Source: Mucilaginibacter ginsenosidivorans
Lineage (GTDB): Bacteria; Bacteroidota; Bacteroidia; Sphingobacteriales; Sphingobacteriaceae
DNA length: 64,000 nucleotides
NCBI RefSeq assembly: GCF_007971025.1
Contig: NZ_CP042436.1
Coordinates: 3,472,001 to 3,536,000, forward strand
Direction: 5' to 3'
Shown here piece after piece: positions 1 to 8,613 of the stretch. The notes under the pieces were generated by a model that saw only the letters and a program-made list of their open reading frames with translations, made no database searches and was not told where the DNA came from. Position numbers and translations under genes: made by a program. Every line of letters begins with the position of its first letter. Position 1 is the first letter of the stretch.

Positions 1-550
1 CAGGATGAAACCCCGGCGCTGAGGTGAATTTAAGCAATAGCCAGTAGCCGATAAGCAGCGCCCAAAACCAGGCCATCTGCGCAACCTCCTTCGAGTACAG
101 GTAGATGATGTTAGCAAACATATAAGCTATACCGATTCGCCCTAAAACGGATGGGAAGCGTATATCGGCAAGCGGTTTAAGCTGCAGACCGTTATTGGCG
201 ATCAGGCCAAGTATAACCAGTATCAATCCCCGTTTGATAACCCGAAGCAAAAGCTGGCTGCGCGTTTTTCCTTTTTCCAGTTCGCGGCCCACCGAAAAAG
301 GAGTGGAAACACCTGCCATAAACAGGAATAGAGGAAAGATCAGGTCGTAAAAATGAAAGCCGTTCCATAAGGGGTGCTCCAGTTGGTCGGCAATTACTTT
401 TAAAATGCCCGATCCGGGCACCGCTTCGTGTAAACTTTGAAATAGTGCATCGGCCCCCATTATCCAGAACATATCAAAGCCGCGCAATGCATCCAGTGAA
501 TAGAGCCGGGTAGGGGTTTGCTGAAAATCATCAGCCTGGGTTTGTGCCAT
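1..550 (-). CDS. DUF5009/HGSNAT-like membrane acyltransferase, partial (3' end off window)
   Basis: The frame opens at an ATG at 550 and runs leftward off the window edge, so only about 183 N-terminal residues are visible. The start reads MAQTQADDFQQTPTRLYSLD and continues into ALRGFDMFWIMGAD, the typical N-terminal signature of Bacteroidota DUF5009 proteins related to heparan-alpha-glucosaminide N-acetyltransferase. These are multi-spanning inner-membrane proteins thought to move acetyl groups across the membrane onto sugars. A later segment (DLIFPLFLFMAGVSTPFS) is the first conserved membrane helix, and a basic loop follows. It is divergent from the GT39 gene, with a 189-bp gap. The family assignment is from recognised motifs; the acceptor sugar cannot be told. 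Confidence 0.8.
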   Translation of the reverse strand, partial: MAQTQADDFQQTPTRLYSLDALRGFDMFWIMGADALFQSLHEAVPGSGILKVIADQLEHPLWNGFHFYDLIFPLFLFMAGVSTPFSVGRELEKGKTRSQLLLRVIKRGLILVILGLIANNGLQLKPLADIRFPSVLGRIGIAYMFANIIYLYSKEVAQMAWFWALLIGYWLLLKFTSAPGFHP

Positions 551-739
551 GTTATTAAAAAATTAAAAAAAGTGAGCGAGGTTTATGAATAATAAAGCTA
601 AGTATTTCCCCTAAAAATCAAAGTAAAATTAATGTGGCAATTATTTTGGTCGTATATCAACCATTTGAGTGAACCCGCGAATTAGGAACTTTATAAAATA
701 ATTGCTCATTTTGCACATCAGAAACATCCACCCCAGCTA

Positions 740-2365
740 ATGAGAAAACTAACAGAGGCCAATGCGGCCCTTTACACTACCATCCTGATCGTAATCACAT
801 TTCTCATCCGCATCTGGCTGGCAGCGTACACCGGGCTGGGGATAGGCGAAGCTTATTATTTTCGGGGCGCCGTCCACCTGGAGTGGAGCTATTTCGACCA
901 GCCGCCTCTTTTCTTTTGGCTTAGCGGGACAAGTATAAAAATATTTGGTTTGACGAATCTTGGATTGAGATTCCCTGCGGTACTGCTGTTTGCCGCTACA
1001 AGCTGGCTGCTTTTCCTGATCACCAAAAAGCTGTTTACCGCAAGGGCCGGTTTTTGGGCCGTGGTGGTGATGAACCTGAGCGCTGTTTTTACAGTCGCTA
1101 TAGCGTGTTGGTTTCAACCCGATGCCCCGCTTATGTTCTTCTGGCTCGCCAGCATCTATTTTATTGTCGAGCTGATCTTTGGCCAGGATTCGAGAGATGT
1201 ACGGTATATCAGGAGCAGTGGCCGTACCTGGTTTTTATGGGTAATGACCGGAATTTGTCTTGGTTTGGCCACGCTGAGCAAGTATCACGTGCTCTTTATT
1301 TTCGTTGGTGTGTTCATGTTCTTCGCTACTAGTAAAAGTCAGCGGCACTGGCTTTGGCACCCCGGGCCTTATATTGCTATATTGATCACTTTGATCTTCT
1401 CTTTCCCCGTGTTGTGGTGGAACTATAATAATAACTGGGCGTCATTTGTATTCCAGGGATCACGGGCCGGCACAGGTTCAAATTTTAAGCTCCATTTTGA
1501 TTGGTTTTTCCGCAGCATAGGCGGGCAGGCATTATGGCTGCTGCCGTGGATATGGTTCCCGACGGTGCGGCAACTGTTTAAGTCTTTCATTCTCCGAAGG
1601 ACATCAGAAATATATGGGTTCTTTTTCTGGCTTTCGATATTGCCGATTGTATTTTTTACAGTCGTTACACTATGGTCCGATCTGCAATACCATTTTCACT
1701 GGCAGGCACCCGGTTATATGATGCTGTTTATCCCGCTGGGTTTTGCTGTTGATAAAAGCCTTTCGAACCAGGTACAATGGACAAAACTTACCCGGCGATG
1801 GATAACATTCTCTGCTTATTTTACGGTCATTACCATCGGTGTATTGAGCCTGCATATGGTTACCGGCTTTTGGACCTGGTATGGGCCTAAATGGATAGTC
1901 CACCGTTTTCACGGCGACAATGTAGACCCAACCATACAGGGGGTGGATTATGACGACATCGGTACACGTTTCGCCAAAGAAGGATGGACCCAAAATAAGC
2001 ATCTGTTTGCAGGCAGTACACGCTGGTGGCTTACCGGTAAAGTTGACTGGGCATTAAAAGGGCAAAAGGAAGTTATCAGTTTTACAAACGATCCGCGAAA
2101 TACTGCATTTCTTGTCGACCCGAACACTGTGCTGGGCTATGATGCCATTATCATAGCCCAGGATCAGCAGCAAAGTGTGATAGATGATGTTAAGCCATAT
2201 TTCGACGATGTAAAGCAATTGCCAGATATCGCTATCATACGGCATGGCGTTGATGAACTGCACCTGCAAGTGTACTACTGCAAAAACTTTCATCAGTCAG
2301 GTAAGCCAAGGCCCGATATGCCGCTGTACCGCCAGTTGAACGGCTTGCCTCCATTCGGGAAATAG
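740..2365 (+). CDS. Glycosyltransferase family 39 (ArnT/PMT-like) membrane protein
   Basis: This 541-residue protein has about ten hydrophobic segments and the GT39/PMT-2 arrangement. Helix 1 is followed by a large loop carrying GEAYYFRGAVHLEWSY and then the DQPPLFFW motif. The acidic residue before EAYY is usually Asp and is Gly here, leaving the Glu. Family members transfer a sugar from a polyprenyl-phosphate carrier to lipid or protein on the periplasmic side. The C-terminal ~150 residues form a soluble periplasmic domain. A cytochrome-like lipoprotein follows 24 bp downstream. The acceptor is unknown; the gene is not in an evident glycan cluster. Confidence 0.82.
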   Translation: MRKLTEANAALYTTILIVITFLIRIWLAAYTGLGIGEAYYFRGAVHLEWSYFDQPPLFFWLSGTSIKIFGLTNLGLRFPAVLLFAATSWLLFLITKKLFTARAGFWAVVVMNLSAVFTVAIACWFQPDAPLMFFWLASIYFIVELIFGQDSRDVRYIRSSGRTWFLWVMTGICLGLATLSKYHVLFIFVGVFMFFATSKSQRHWLWHPGPYIAILITLIFSFPVLWWNYNNNWASFVFQGSRAGTGSNFKLHFDWFFRSIGGQALWLLPWIWFPTVRQLFKSFILRRTSEIYGFFFWLSILPIVFFTVVTLWSDLQYHFHWQAPGYMMLFIPLGFAVDKSLSNQVQWTKLTRRWITFSAYFTVITIGVLSLHMVTGFWTWYGPKWIVHRFHGDNVDPTIQGVDYDDIGTRFAKEGWTQNKHLFAGSTRWWLTGKVDWALKGQKEVISFTNDPRNTAFLVDPNTVLGYDAIIIAQDQQQSVIDDVKPYFDDVKQLPDIAIIRHGVDELHLQVYYCKNFHQSGKPRPDMPLYRQLNGLPPFGK

Positions 2366-2389
2366 TTGTGGGTGTAAAAACTGTAATCC

Positions 2390-2878
2390 ATGAAAATAAT
2401 CATCAGCCTTTCTCTTGCCATCGTGCTGGTTTCGTGCGGTCAGGGGAATAATGATATGGCTACTTTGCAACATCAAGTAGACAGCCTTCAAAAACAGCTC
2501 AATCACACCTACAAACCGGGCCTGGGAGAATTTATGATGGGGGTGCAGGAGCATCATGCGAAACTTTGGTTCGCAGGCATCAACCAGAACTGGCCGTTAG
2601 CCGATTTCGAGGTTCATGAAATTGGCGAGACGGTGGACGACATCAAACAATACTGTACCGACAGGCCCGAAGTAAAAAGTATAGGTATTATCGATCCGGC
2701 GATAAGCAGCATCGATGCCGCGATCAAACAAAAAAGTGTGGAGCAATTTAAAAAAGCATTCACCGATCTCACCAATAGCTGCAACAATTGCCATAAAGAT
2801 AATCAGCATGGTTTTAATGTGATAACCATACCCACGGGGTTGCCTGTAGAAAATCAAAGATTCAAACCGGGGCAATAA
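2390..2878 (+). CDS. Lipoprotein with one c-type heme motif
   Basis: The 162-residue protein begins with a lipoprotein signal (MKIIISLSLAIVLVSCGQ; lipobox LVSC, Cys16), so it is probably membrane-anchored on the periplasmic side. A short coiled-coil-like stretch (TLQHQVDSLQKQLNH) follows. Near the C terminus a single CNNCH matches the CxxCH covalent heme-binding motif, with the helical spacing seen in cytochrome c' or diheme-type domains. It is likely a monoheme electron-transfer or sensing lipoprotein. It may be co-transcribed with the upstream GT39 gene (24-bp gap) and ends before a strong terminator. The redox partner is unknown. Confidence 0.7.
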   Translation: MKIIISLSLAIVLVSCGQGNNDMATLQHQVDSLQKQLNHTYKPGLGEFMMGVQEHHAKLWFAGINQNWPLADFEVHEIGETVDDIKQYCTDRPEVKSIGIIDPAISSIDAAIKQKSVEQFKKAFTDLTNSCNNCHKDNQHGFNVITIPTGLPVENQRFKPGQ

Positions 2879-2891
2879 TTCCCGTTAAAAC

Positions 2892-2925
2892 CACAAAGGC
2901 CCCGCTATTCAGCGGGGCCTTTGTG
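2892..2925. terminator. Strong rho-independent terminator, probably bidirectional
   Basis: A perfect 15-bp stem (cacaaaggccccgct / agcggggcctttgtg) closes on the 4-nt loop attc. It lies 13 bp after the cytochrome-like lipoprotein stop and 17 bp before the end of the convergent small gene, so it can serve both strands. Confidence 0.85.
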
Positions 2926-2942
2926 TGCATATAATGCCTTTA

Positions 2943-3134
2943 TTAGTGCCTTATCTTAATAGGGTGACTGTTGTGTTCGATCTCCTCCAGGTTTTCTAAT
3001 TCTCCTTTTTCGTTCACCACCCAATCACTTAAGGCTATATAACCCCTGTTTTTCTTTTTCCGGGGATCTTCGAACGGCAGTATCAGGCTTATAAGTACAG
3101 CGCTCACTCTAAGCGCCCAATATATCGTTATCAT
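2943..3134 (-). CDS. Small membrane-associated protein of unknown function
   Basis: This 63-residue protein begins with a hydrophobic segment (MITIYWALRVSAVLISLILP) and is followed by a basic patch (DPRKKKNRGY) and an acidic C-terminal tail. I do not recognise a family. It converges on the terminator at 2892-2925, which gives it a plausible transcript end. The chance that it is a spurious frame is real because it is short. Confidence 0.45.
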   Translation of the reverse strand: MITIYWALRVSAVLISLILPFEDPRKKKNRGYIALSDWVVNEKGELENLEEIEHNSHPIKIRH

Positions 3135-3441
3135 TTGTTGTTGGTTTGAATACCTGATTTAAAGCAATTTTGCTGCCAAAAAATCGCGAATGAAGAAAAT
3201 AACCCTGTAAATGCCATTTATCGGTATTTTATAGTTACCTTTAGAAAAAACGCATGGAACAGTGCGTATAATTCTCCTTCACTTGGGCATTGCCTGCCTC
3301 TGTTACAGGTAATATTTAAGCAATAAAACATACATCGTGGCTTAATAACAAGTCATACAACATGATAGCGGTTGTCCGCTTTTATGCTTATGGCGAACAT
3401 CAGCCGCCATTCTTATTAAACGAACATTAAAAAAATAACTC
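3135..3441. other. Intergenic region without a recognised gene
   Basis: This 307-bp gap separates the small leftward gene from the rightward small-gene run. I see a weak hairpin (agcgg-ttgt-ccgct, 3367-3380) but no exact TAnnTTTG element, tRNA or long frame. It must hold promoters for both flanking genes, which I cannot place. Confidence 0.5.
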
Positions 3442-3576
3442 ATGAGCAAAGACAAAGGGAGCAGGGAAAAGAAAAAAGCACCCGATCCCACGGGGAAAAA
3501 AGCAAAATCGGATTACCAGGCCGGCAAAAGCTCGGTATCACAAAATGACGTATTTTCATTCAACAAGAAAAAATAA
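3442..3576 (+). CDS. 44-residue Lys/Ser-rich protein of unknown function
   Basis: The ATG at 3442 opens a 45-codon frame starting MSKDKGSREKKKAPDPTGKK and ending FNKKK. It is highly basic, hydrophilic and probably disordered. Small Lys-rich proteins with this MSKDKGS-type start occur in Sphingobacteriaceae genomes (recollection, not searched). Its stop (3574-3576) is one base from the ATG of the next gene (3578), which suggests translational coupling and supports it being real. Function is unknown; nucleic-acid association is only a guess from the charge. Confidence 0.55.
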   Translation: MSKDKGSREKKKAPDPTGKKAKSDYQAGKSSVSQNDVFSFNKKK

Positions 3577-3577
3577 G

Positions 3578-3898
3578 ATGGCAAACAAAATAGTTGATTT
3601 CCAGGCTAAAGTTTATGTATACGATCTGAATAATTGCGCCAGGGAATTTGGTTTTAAAGACGACGAAGGATGGGAATTGAGTTTAGCTACCCAGGATGAA
3701 CGAAAGGCTCTCGAAAAGAAATATTATCCAATTGTTTCAACCAAGGTTTTACCTGAGATACTGGTCGAACTATTTGGACTCGTGAAAGATAAACTTGTGC
3801 AGGCAAGAAGTAATATCCAAAACAAATTGGATACCGGCAACCAGGCTAATAGCAACATGCAATATTTGGTTGCATTTAACCCCAAGCGGTACAGGTAA
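3578..3898 (+). CDS. Hypothetical protein, 106 aa
   Basis: I chose the start MANKIVDFQAKVYVYDL at 3578 because it sits 1 bp after the stop of the preceding microprotein. An upstream ATG at 3545 would overlap that gene by 32 bp. The product is soluble, with mixed alpha/beta character and a helical centre (EILVELFGLVKDKLVQ). No catalytic motif or domain was recognised. It is followed 60 bp later by another small unknown gene, and the three probably share a transcript ending at the 4134-4167 terminator. Confidence 0.5.
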   Translation: MANKIVDFQAKVYVYDLNNCAREFGFKDDEGWELSLATQDERKALEKKYYPIVSTKVLPEILVELFGLVKDKLVQARSNIQNKLDTGNQANSNMQYLVAFNPKRYR

Positions 3899-3958
3899 TT
3901 ACAGCGCAGGAACCAACAATGGATGGCCTGCTATTTAAAATATATGATCAGAAAAAAC

Positions 3959-4132
3959 ATGAAACTGGCGGAAGGCCAAAATTTACGCTACACGGGAAAG
4001 GGCTTTTCCGGGTATATCAAAGGCCAGCCTTATATGATCTATATCGCAACGCATAGTATTTACCAGATACAGGTAAAATACAACGGCGTCGATATGGTAG
4101 TAGATAAATATTTTACCGATCTGGTGGGATAA
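3959..4132 (+). CDS. Small hypothetical protein, 57 aa
   Basis: The frame from ATG 3959 gives MKLAEGQNLRYTGKGFSGYI and continues as a compact beta-rich sequence resembling a small SH3-like or OB-like fold by pattern only. Alternative in-frame ATGs lie at 3923 and 3944. The shortest start is preferred because the sequence before it looks non-structural. It ends 1 bp before a clear terminator. No family was recognised. Confidence 0.45.
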   Translation: MKLAEGQNLRYTGKGFSGYIKGQPYMIYIATHSIYQIQVKYNGVDMVVDKYFTDLVG

Positions 4133-4133
4133 T

Positions 4134-4167
4134 AAAAAGGCGGACAATCAATACTATCCGCCTTTTT
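4134..4167. terminator. Bidirectional rho-independent terminator
   Basis: An 11-bp perfect stem (aaaaaggcgga / tccgccttttt) with a 12-nt loop has A-tract and T-tract flanks, so it works in both directions. It lies between the rightward small-gene run and the leftward DUF4397 lipoprotein gene. Confidence 0.85.
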
Positions 4168-4172
4168 GATTC

Positions 4173-4880
4173 TTAATAATATCGTGCGTTGGTAACAATA
4201 AACGCCTTCAATTTATCAGTATTTGTAGTTCCGGCTGAAAGTCCGGTAAAAATTATCGTGTACACTCCGCCGTTAGCAATGCTGACATTGTCAAGCGTAG
4301 CCAAAACAGTGCTCGTTCCCTTTTGTAAAATGGTAAAAGTGTAATTTTTATCACCCACCAATGGTGCGAATGACGTGTATTGCTTATAACTTTTATTTGT
4401 AATAAAAGCTGCACTGTCTTTTACGGCCACATCAACAGCAGGCGCATCCGGGCTTAGGTCGACAAAACGAATGCTTGCCCTACCGCCTGCAGGCTTTTCA
4501 ACGGTATCGCTTAATAAAACAAGTTCCTGGTGAGTTTTTGGTCCTGCCAGAAACAGGGAATATATATTCCCGTCTTTAAAGGATATCGTATCCGAAAACT
4601 GTTTGTCCATTGTCGAAGGGAGGTAGAAGTTAGCCATGCGTTTACTTGCAAAGGCCCGGAAATAATCTACACCATCTCCATAGTTGATAGGTCCCCAGTT
4701 TACTTTGTTGTTATCAAGGTAAAAATCCAGGGCAGGATCATCAGGCGCAGCCTGGAAAAACGATACCAAAGCAATTGGCGGATTGTAATTGTTGTTATTG
4801 TCTTTTAAACATGAAGATAATGACAGCAGGCCCATTACTCCGATAACTGCTGCTGCCGTTTTTAATAAATAGGTTTTCAT
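4173..4880 (-). CDS. DUF4397 domain lipoprotein
   Basis: I place the start at ATG 4880 (MKTYLLKTAAAVIGVMGLLS then LSSC); an upstream ATG would add 17 residues before the signal peptide. The lipobox LSSC makes it a lipoprotein. The body (about 235 aa) contains the DUF4397 pattern of two similar beta-sandwich halves: LVSFFQAAPDDPALDFYLDN, and later RFVDLSPDAPAVDVAVKD. DUF4397 proteins are cell-surface proteins of unknown role common in Sphingobacteriaceae. It converges on the shared terminator at 4134-4167. Confidence 0.85.
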   Translation of the reverse strand: MKTYLLKTAAAVIGVMGLLSLSSCLKDNNNNYNPPIALVSFFQAAPDDPALDFYLDNNKVNWGPINYGDGVDYFRAFASKRMANFYLPSTMDKQFSDTISFKDGNIYSLFLAGPKTHQELVLLSDTVEKPAGGRASIRFVDLSPDAPAVDVAVKDSAAFITNKSYKQYTSFAPLVGDKNYTFTILQKGTSTVLATLDNVSIANGGVYTIIFTGLSAGTTNTDKLKAFIVTNARYY

Positions 4881-4984
4881 AATCGTTTGCACTTTTTCAC
4901 ATATACGCACTAAACCGTGCAAGCGATACAAACAACGTCATAAATAAACATCATGACCTTCACGGGGCAACCTTGTACCTTGGT

Positions 4985-5500
4985 TTAAGCACCCGAAGGC
5001 GTGGCCTGTGGCGGTGTCGTCTTCCCTCTCTTTTTGATTTTGATGACCTGGTATATCACGCCGGCGATGTAAAGTATAAATAAAATCAATAAACCATTTT
5101 GAATTATAGGGTCATTTGGCCCTGTCGCAATCGGACTGCTGATAGGTAGCCTTGTCAGCGTTTCAACAATTGCAGGCACCATCGAAAGAAAAAGCGTAGT
5201 AGACATTACGATCACCTGCACGTATTTTGCGGCTTTACCAAAAATACGGTGGGCGTATATTCCAATAGGTAAAAGCACCAAAATAATGATCGCTGTAAAA
5301 TGTCCGGCAGTTAAATGTCCCGTCTTCATGATCGGGAAACCCGTGACACAGGTAAGTATAGTCAGTAAAATATATGTTCTTCCGGGGCCCGTCGCAGGAT
5401 CGAGTTTACCTGAGCGATAAAGAGCATAATAAGCAACCAGCAGGGCAATAATGCTAATGGCCGTGTGAATGATTCCGAGAACTGAGAGGTGATTGGGCAT
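4985..5500 (-). CDS. Polytopic membrane protein of unknown function
   Basis: The start at ATG 5500 (MPNHLSVLGIIHTAISIIAL) was chosen because the 23 residues before it look like upstream non-coding sequence. About 170 residues hold five predicted membrane helices and a basic, Pro/Thr-rich C-terminal tail (KIKKRGKTTPPQATPSGA). The layout resembles DUF2306-like or related small bacterial membrane proteins, but I cannot fix the family. It stands alone between the DUF4397 gene and the signalling cluster. Confidence 0.65.
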   Translation of the reverse strand: MPNHLSVLGIIHTAISIIALLVAYYALYRSGKLDPATGPGRTYILLTILTCVTGFPIMKTGHLTAGHFTAIIILVLLPIGIYAHRIFGKAAKYVQVIVMSTTLFLSMVPAIVETLTRLPISSPIATGPNDPIIQNGLLILFILYIAGVIYQVIKIKKRGKTTPPQATPSGA

Positions 5501-5835
5501 GGCTGAAATTTTGATAGGTGTGCAAGCAGATAACGAAACTAACTTAGGAAAAATATTCGGCCTTAACAAAATATATCAACTTCATTGATAGTGTTTTATA
5601 GCGACATTTCAATAATCAAATCTGTTGACCTGGAAAATGCAATTTAACTTCGGTTTAAAGAATTTGTCGTTACGAATTAAATAGTGGGCTTAATTATAGC
5701 GAAAATACCGTTAAAACACGGGTTGAATATTAACTATTAATTGGCAATATTTACAAAAAGCGTTATTTCCGTAAAGGTTAACCAACAGCCTTCAGGAATG
5801 CCGCGAATTGATCCATTTCTAAACTTATAAATGTT
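5501..5835. other. Intergenic region upstream of the signalling cluster
   Basis: This 335-bp AT-rich gap between divergent genes should hold promoters for both. I found no exact TAnnTTTG element; TATATTTTG read on the - strand near 5570 is one base off. No RNA gene or terminator-like hairpin was seen. Confidence 0.5.
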
Positions 5836-8187
5836 ATGCCAAAAATTCTCACAAAGGGCAAGCCGGTTAAAAAGCCGGGTGAACGACCTGGTGACGAACA
5901 GGGAGGTAAAGGCGACCGTTCCCGCACGGCTGGTAACCAGGTTGCGCCCGGCGTTGTGAAAATATTGATGATCGAGAATAACCCTGTCGACGTTGAATTC
6001 ACGCAGAATGAATTGAAAAAGGGTGGCATGTCTTATATATCCGAAGTTGTTCAAAATGAAAACGATTACCGGCTTGCGATCAGCAATTTTGTGCCTGATA
6101 TTATCCTTTCCGACTTTGCCCTTCCAAAATTTGACGGAGATACCGCGTTCAAAATCAGGAACCAATTAATACCAGATACGCCATTTATTTTTATTTCAGG
6201 AACTATAGGGGAAGAAAAATCTGTCGGTTATATGAAGGACGGATTAACCGATTATGTGCTGAAAGATAAGCTGTATACGCTGGCTATTAAAGTAAGGCGG
6301 GCGCTTGATGATGTTGCGGAAAGGCGGGAAAAGCGTAAAGTTGAAGATGAGCTAATTCGAAGCGAGATGCGCTTTCGGGCCCTTATAGAAAAGAGCACAG
6401 AAATGAAAACCCTCAGCAGCCCTGATGGTAAATTTCTTTACGCCAGTCCTTCGGTTACAACCACACTTGGGTACACTATTGATGAATTTTTACATAAATC
6501 TATCGTTGATCTGGTTCATGATGACGACATGCCGGCGTTTCTCAATAAGAGAGAGGGGATAATTCACGCGCCGGGCAACTCCGTCTTCAACGAAGTTCGT
6601 TTACGCCATAAAAATGGGAGTTGGATATGGTGCGAGGGTTTTACTACCAACATGCTGCATGAGCCGGCCATCAATGCCATGGTTTCGAATTTTATTGATA
6701 TTTCCGATCGAAAATTGATACTGGAAAGGATTGCTGAGAGTGAGCGGTTCATTAAAACGATAACAGACAGTTTGCCGGCAATGATATCTTATTGGGACGC
6801 CGGTCTGCATTGCCTGTTCGCTAATCAGCCATATATGGACTGGTTTGAGAAGCCGTCGTCAGAAATACTTGGCATTAGTATGAGCGAACTCTGGGGTAAA
6901 AGAGAATTTGATCTGCAGGAAAATCATATCAGGCAGGTTTTGGAGGGAGAAGCACAGAGGTTCGAACATACATTTCACAGGGCTGATGGCAAAGCAATTG
7001 ACTCCGACACCCAATACCTCCCCGATAAACAGGGTGACAGCGTCAAAGGCTTCTATTCGCTTATCTACGACGTCACTGAAGTGAAAATGGCCGAATTAGC
7101 AAGTATACAGGCGCTCGAAGAAAGAAATACCATACTTGAAAGCATTGATGATGCCTTTTTTGCTGTTGACAAGGATTGGGTTGTTACTTACTGGAACAAT
7201 ACAGCTGAGGAGGTACTGGGGACACCGAAAGCTGCCATCATAAATAAGAATTTATGGGAGGTTTTTGCTACAGCCGTAGGTTCGCAATCGTACAAGTGTT
7301 ATCACGAAGCCATTCAAACACAGCGCGCAGTTCATTTTGAAGACTTTTATCCGCCTTTAAATAAATGGTATGAAATAAGCGCCTATCCTTCGGCCGCCGG
7401 GTTGTCAGTGTATTTTAAAGATATAACTGAAAGAAAAGCCGCCGAGGCCCGGATGAAAGAACTGAATGAAAATTTAACAAGGAGGACAAAGGACCTTGCT
7501 GTTTCCAATGCAGAATTGGAACAGTTTGCCTATGTGGCGTCACATGATTTGCAGGAACCACTTAGAATGGTGACCAGTTTTCTTACGCAACTTGAAAGGA
7601 AGTATGGTGATATAATAGATGATAAGGGACGGCAATACATACATTTTGCGGTTGATGGGGCTAAAAGGATGCGCCAGATCATACTGGACCTGCTTGACTT
7701 TTCCAGGGTAGGCAGGACAGACGATGACCTGGAAACCCTGAATTTTAATAAGCTTGTTGATGAATTGCTCGCTCTTTACCGGCGGCAGATAGACGAATTG
7801 CAGGCGGTTGTTGTTTCAGAAAAACTTCCGACACTTCAAACTTATAAAACCCCGGTAAGGCAGGTGTTTCAAAATCTCATTAGTAATAGTTTGAAGTATC
7901 ACAAGCCGGGCAGCGCACCGGTTATCAAAATTTCATCCGTCGAAACTAAAACGAATTTTCAGTTTTCGGTAACAGACAATGGAATAGGGATAGCCCCTGA
8001 GTATTTCGACAAAATATTCGTCATTTTTCAAAGGCTGCATAATAAGGATGAATATTCGGGTACCGGCATGGGGCTGGCCATTGCAAAAAAGATCATCGAA
8101 AACCTTGGTGGAAAGATATGGATTGAATCGGCAGAGGGCGAAGGAAGTACATTTTATTTCACACTTCCCAAAAGTTCAAGAACATGA
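5836..8187 (+). CDS. Hybrid receiver-PAS-PAS-PAS histidine kinase
   Basis: The 783-residue protein has an inverted hybrid layout. A basic disordered leader (1-40) comes first, then a receiver (about 41-165; phospho-acceptor Asp93 in SDFALP, Lys in LKDK), three PAS domains (about 175-295, 300-415, 425-535), a HisKA domain with His570 in ASHDLQEPLR, and a HATPase with N (NLISNSLKYH), G1 (DNGIGI) and G2 (GTGMGLAIAK) boxes. It has no membrane segment, so it is a cytosolic sensor whose own activity may be gated by the N-terminal receiver. It overlaps the next gene, a lone receiver, by 4 bp (ATGA), so that gene is its probable phosphotransfer partner. Confidence 0.93.
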   Translation: MPKILTKGKPVKKPGERPGDEQGGKGDRSRTAGNQVAPGVVKILMIENNPVDVEFTQNELKKGGMSYISEVVQNENDYRLAISNFVPDIILSDFALPKFDGDTAFKIRNQLIPDTPFIFISGTIGEEKSVGYMKDGLTDYVLKDKLYTLAIKVRRALDDVAERREKRKVEDELIRSEMRFRALIEKSTEMKTLSSPDGKFLYASPSVTTTLGYTIDEFLHKSIVDLVHDDDMPAFLNKREGIIHAPGNSVFNEVRLRHKNGSWIWCEGFTTNMLHEPAINAMVSNFIDISDRKLILERIAESERFIKTITDSLPAMISYWDAGLHCLFANQPYMDWFEKPSSEILGISMSELWGKREFDLQENHIRQVLEGEAQRFEHTFHRADGKAIDSDTQYLPDKQGDSVKGFYSLIYDVTEVKMAELASIQALEERNTILESIDDAFFAVDKDWVVTYWNNTAEEVLGTPKAAIINKNLWEVFATAVGSQSYKCYHEAIQTQRAVHFEDFYPPLNKWYEISAYPSAAGLSVYFKDITERKAAEARMKELNENLTRRTKDLAVSNAELEQFAYVASHDLQEPLRMVTSFLTQLERKYGDIIDDKGRQYIHFAVDGAKRMRQIILDLLDFSRVGRTDDDLETLNFNKLVDELLALYRRQIDELQAVVVSEKLPTLQTYKTPVRQVFQNLISNSLKYHKPGSAPVIKISSVETKTNFQFSVTDNGIGIAPEYFDKIFVIFQRLHNKDEYSGTGMGLAIAKKIIENLGGKIWIESAEGEGSTFYFTLPKSSRT

Positions 8188-8606
8188 AAGAAATAAACAT
8201 TTTGTTGGTGGAAGATAACGAAGGCGATATTTTACTTACAAAAGAGGCCCTCGAGGATAGCAAGATAATTAATAAGATCAGGGTAATTAGGGACGGGAAA
8301 GCTGCAATCAGCTTTTTTGAATCCATAACTGTGAAAGACGAAATACCGGATCTTGTTCTTTTGGACATCAATCTGCCAAAAGTAAGCGGCCATGAAGTAT
8401 TGATGTATATTAAAAATGCTGAAAAATATGCGAGCATACCTGTTATTATACTCACTACTTCATCGTCGGAAAAGGACATTTTAAAAAGCTATAAAAACCA
8501 TGTGAACTGTTATATAACCAAACCAATTGAGGTAACCGATTTCATGAATGCAATGATAAAAATTGAAGAGTTTTGGATAAATATAGTTTCCATACCTGGT
8601 AAATAA
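8184..8606 (+). CDS. Single-domain response regulator, Rcp1-like
   Basis: The 140-residue protein is one receiver domain: acidic pair in VEDNEGD, phospho-acceptor Asp61 (LLDINLP), Thr91 and Lys113 (ITKP). The insertion-rich pattern VEDNEGDILLTKEAL is that of regulators paired with phytochrome-like kinases (Rcp1 group). It has no output domain, so it acts by phosphotransfer or protein contact. ATGA overlap with the upstream kinase implies coupled translation and a cognate pair. Confidence 0.92.
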   Translation: MKEINILLVEDNEGDILLTKEALEDSKIINKIRVIRDGKAAISFFESITVKDEIPDLVLLDINLPKVSGHEVLMYIKNAEKYASIPVIILTTSSSEKDILKSYKNHVNCYITKPIEVTDFMNAMIKIEEFWINIVSIPGK

Positions 8607-8613
8607 TACGACA

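Noticed and set aside
749..1117. Antisense frame in the GT39 gene
   Set aside because: Lacks any family pattern and lies wholly inside a well-supported membrane protein gene.
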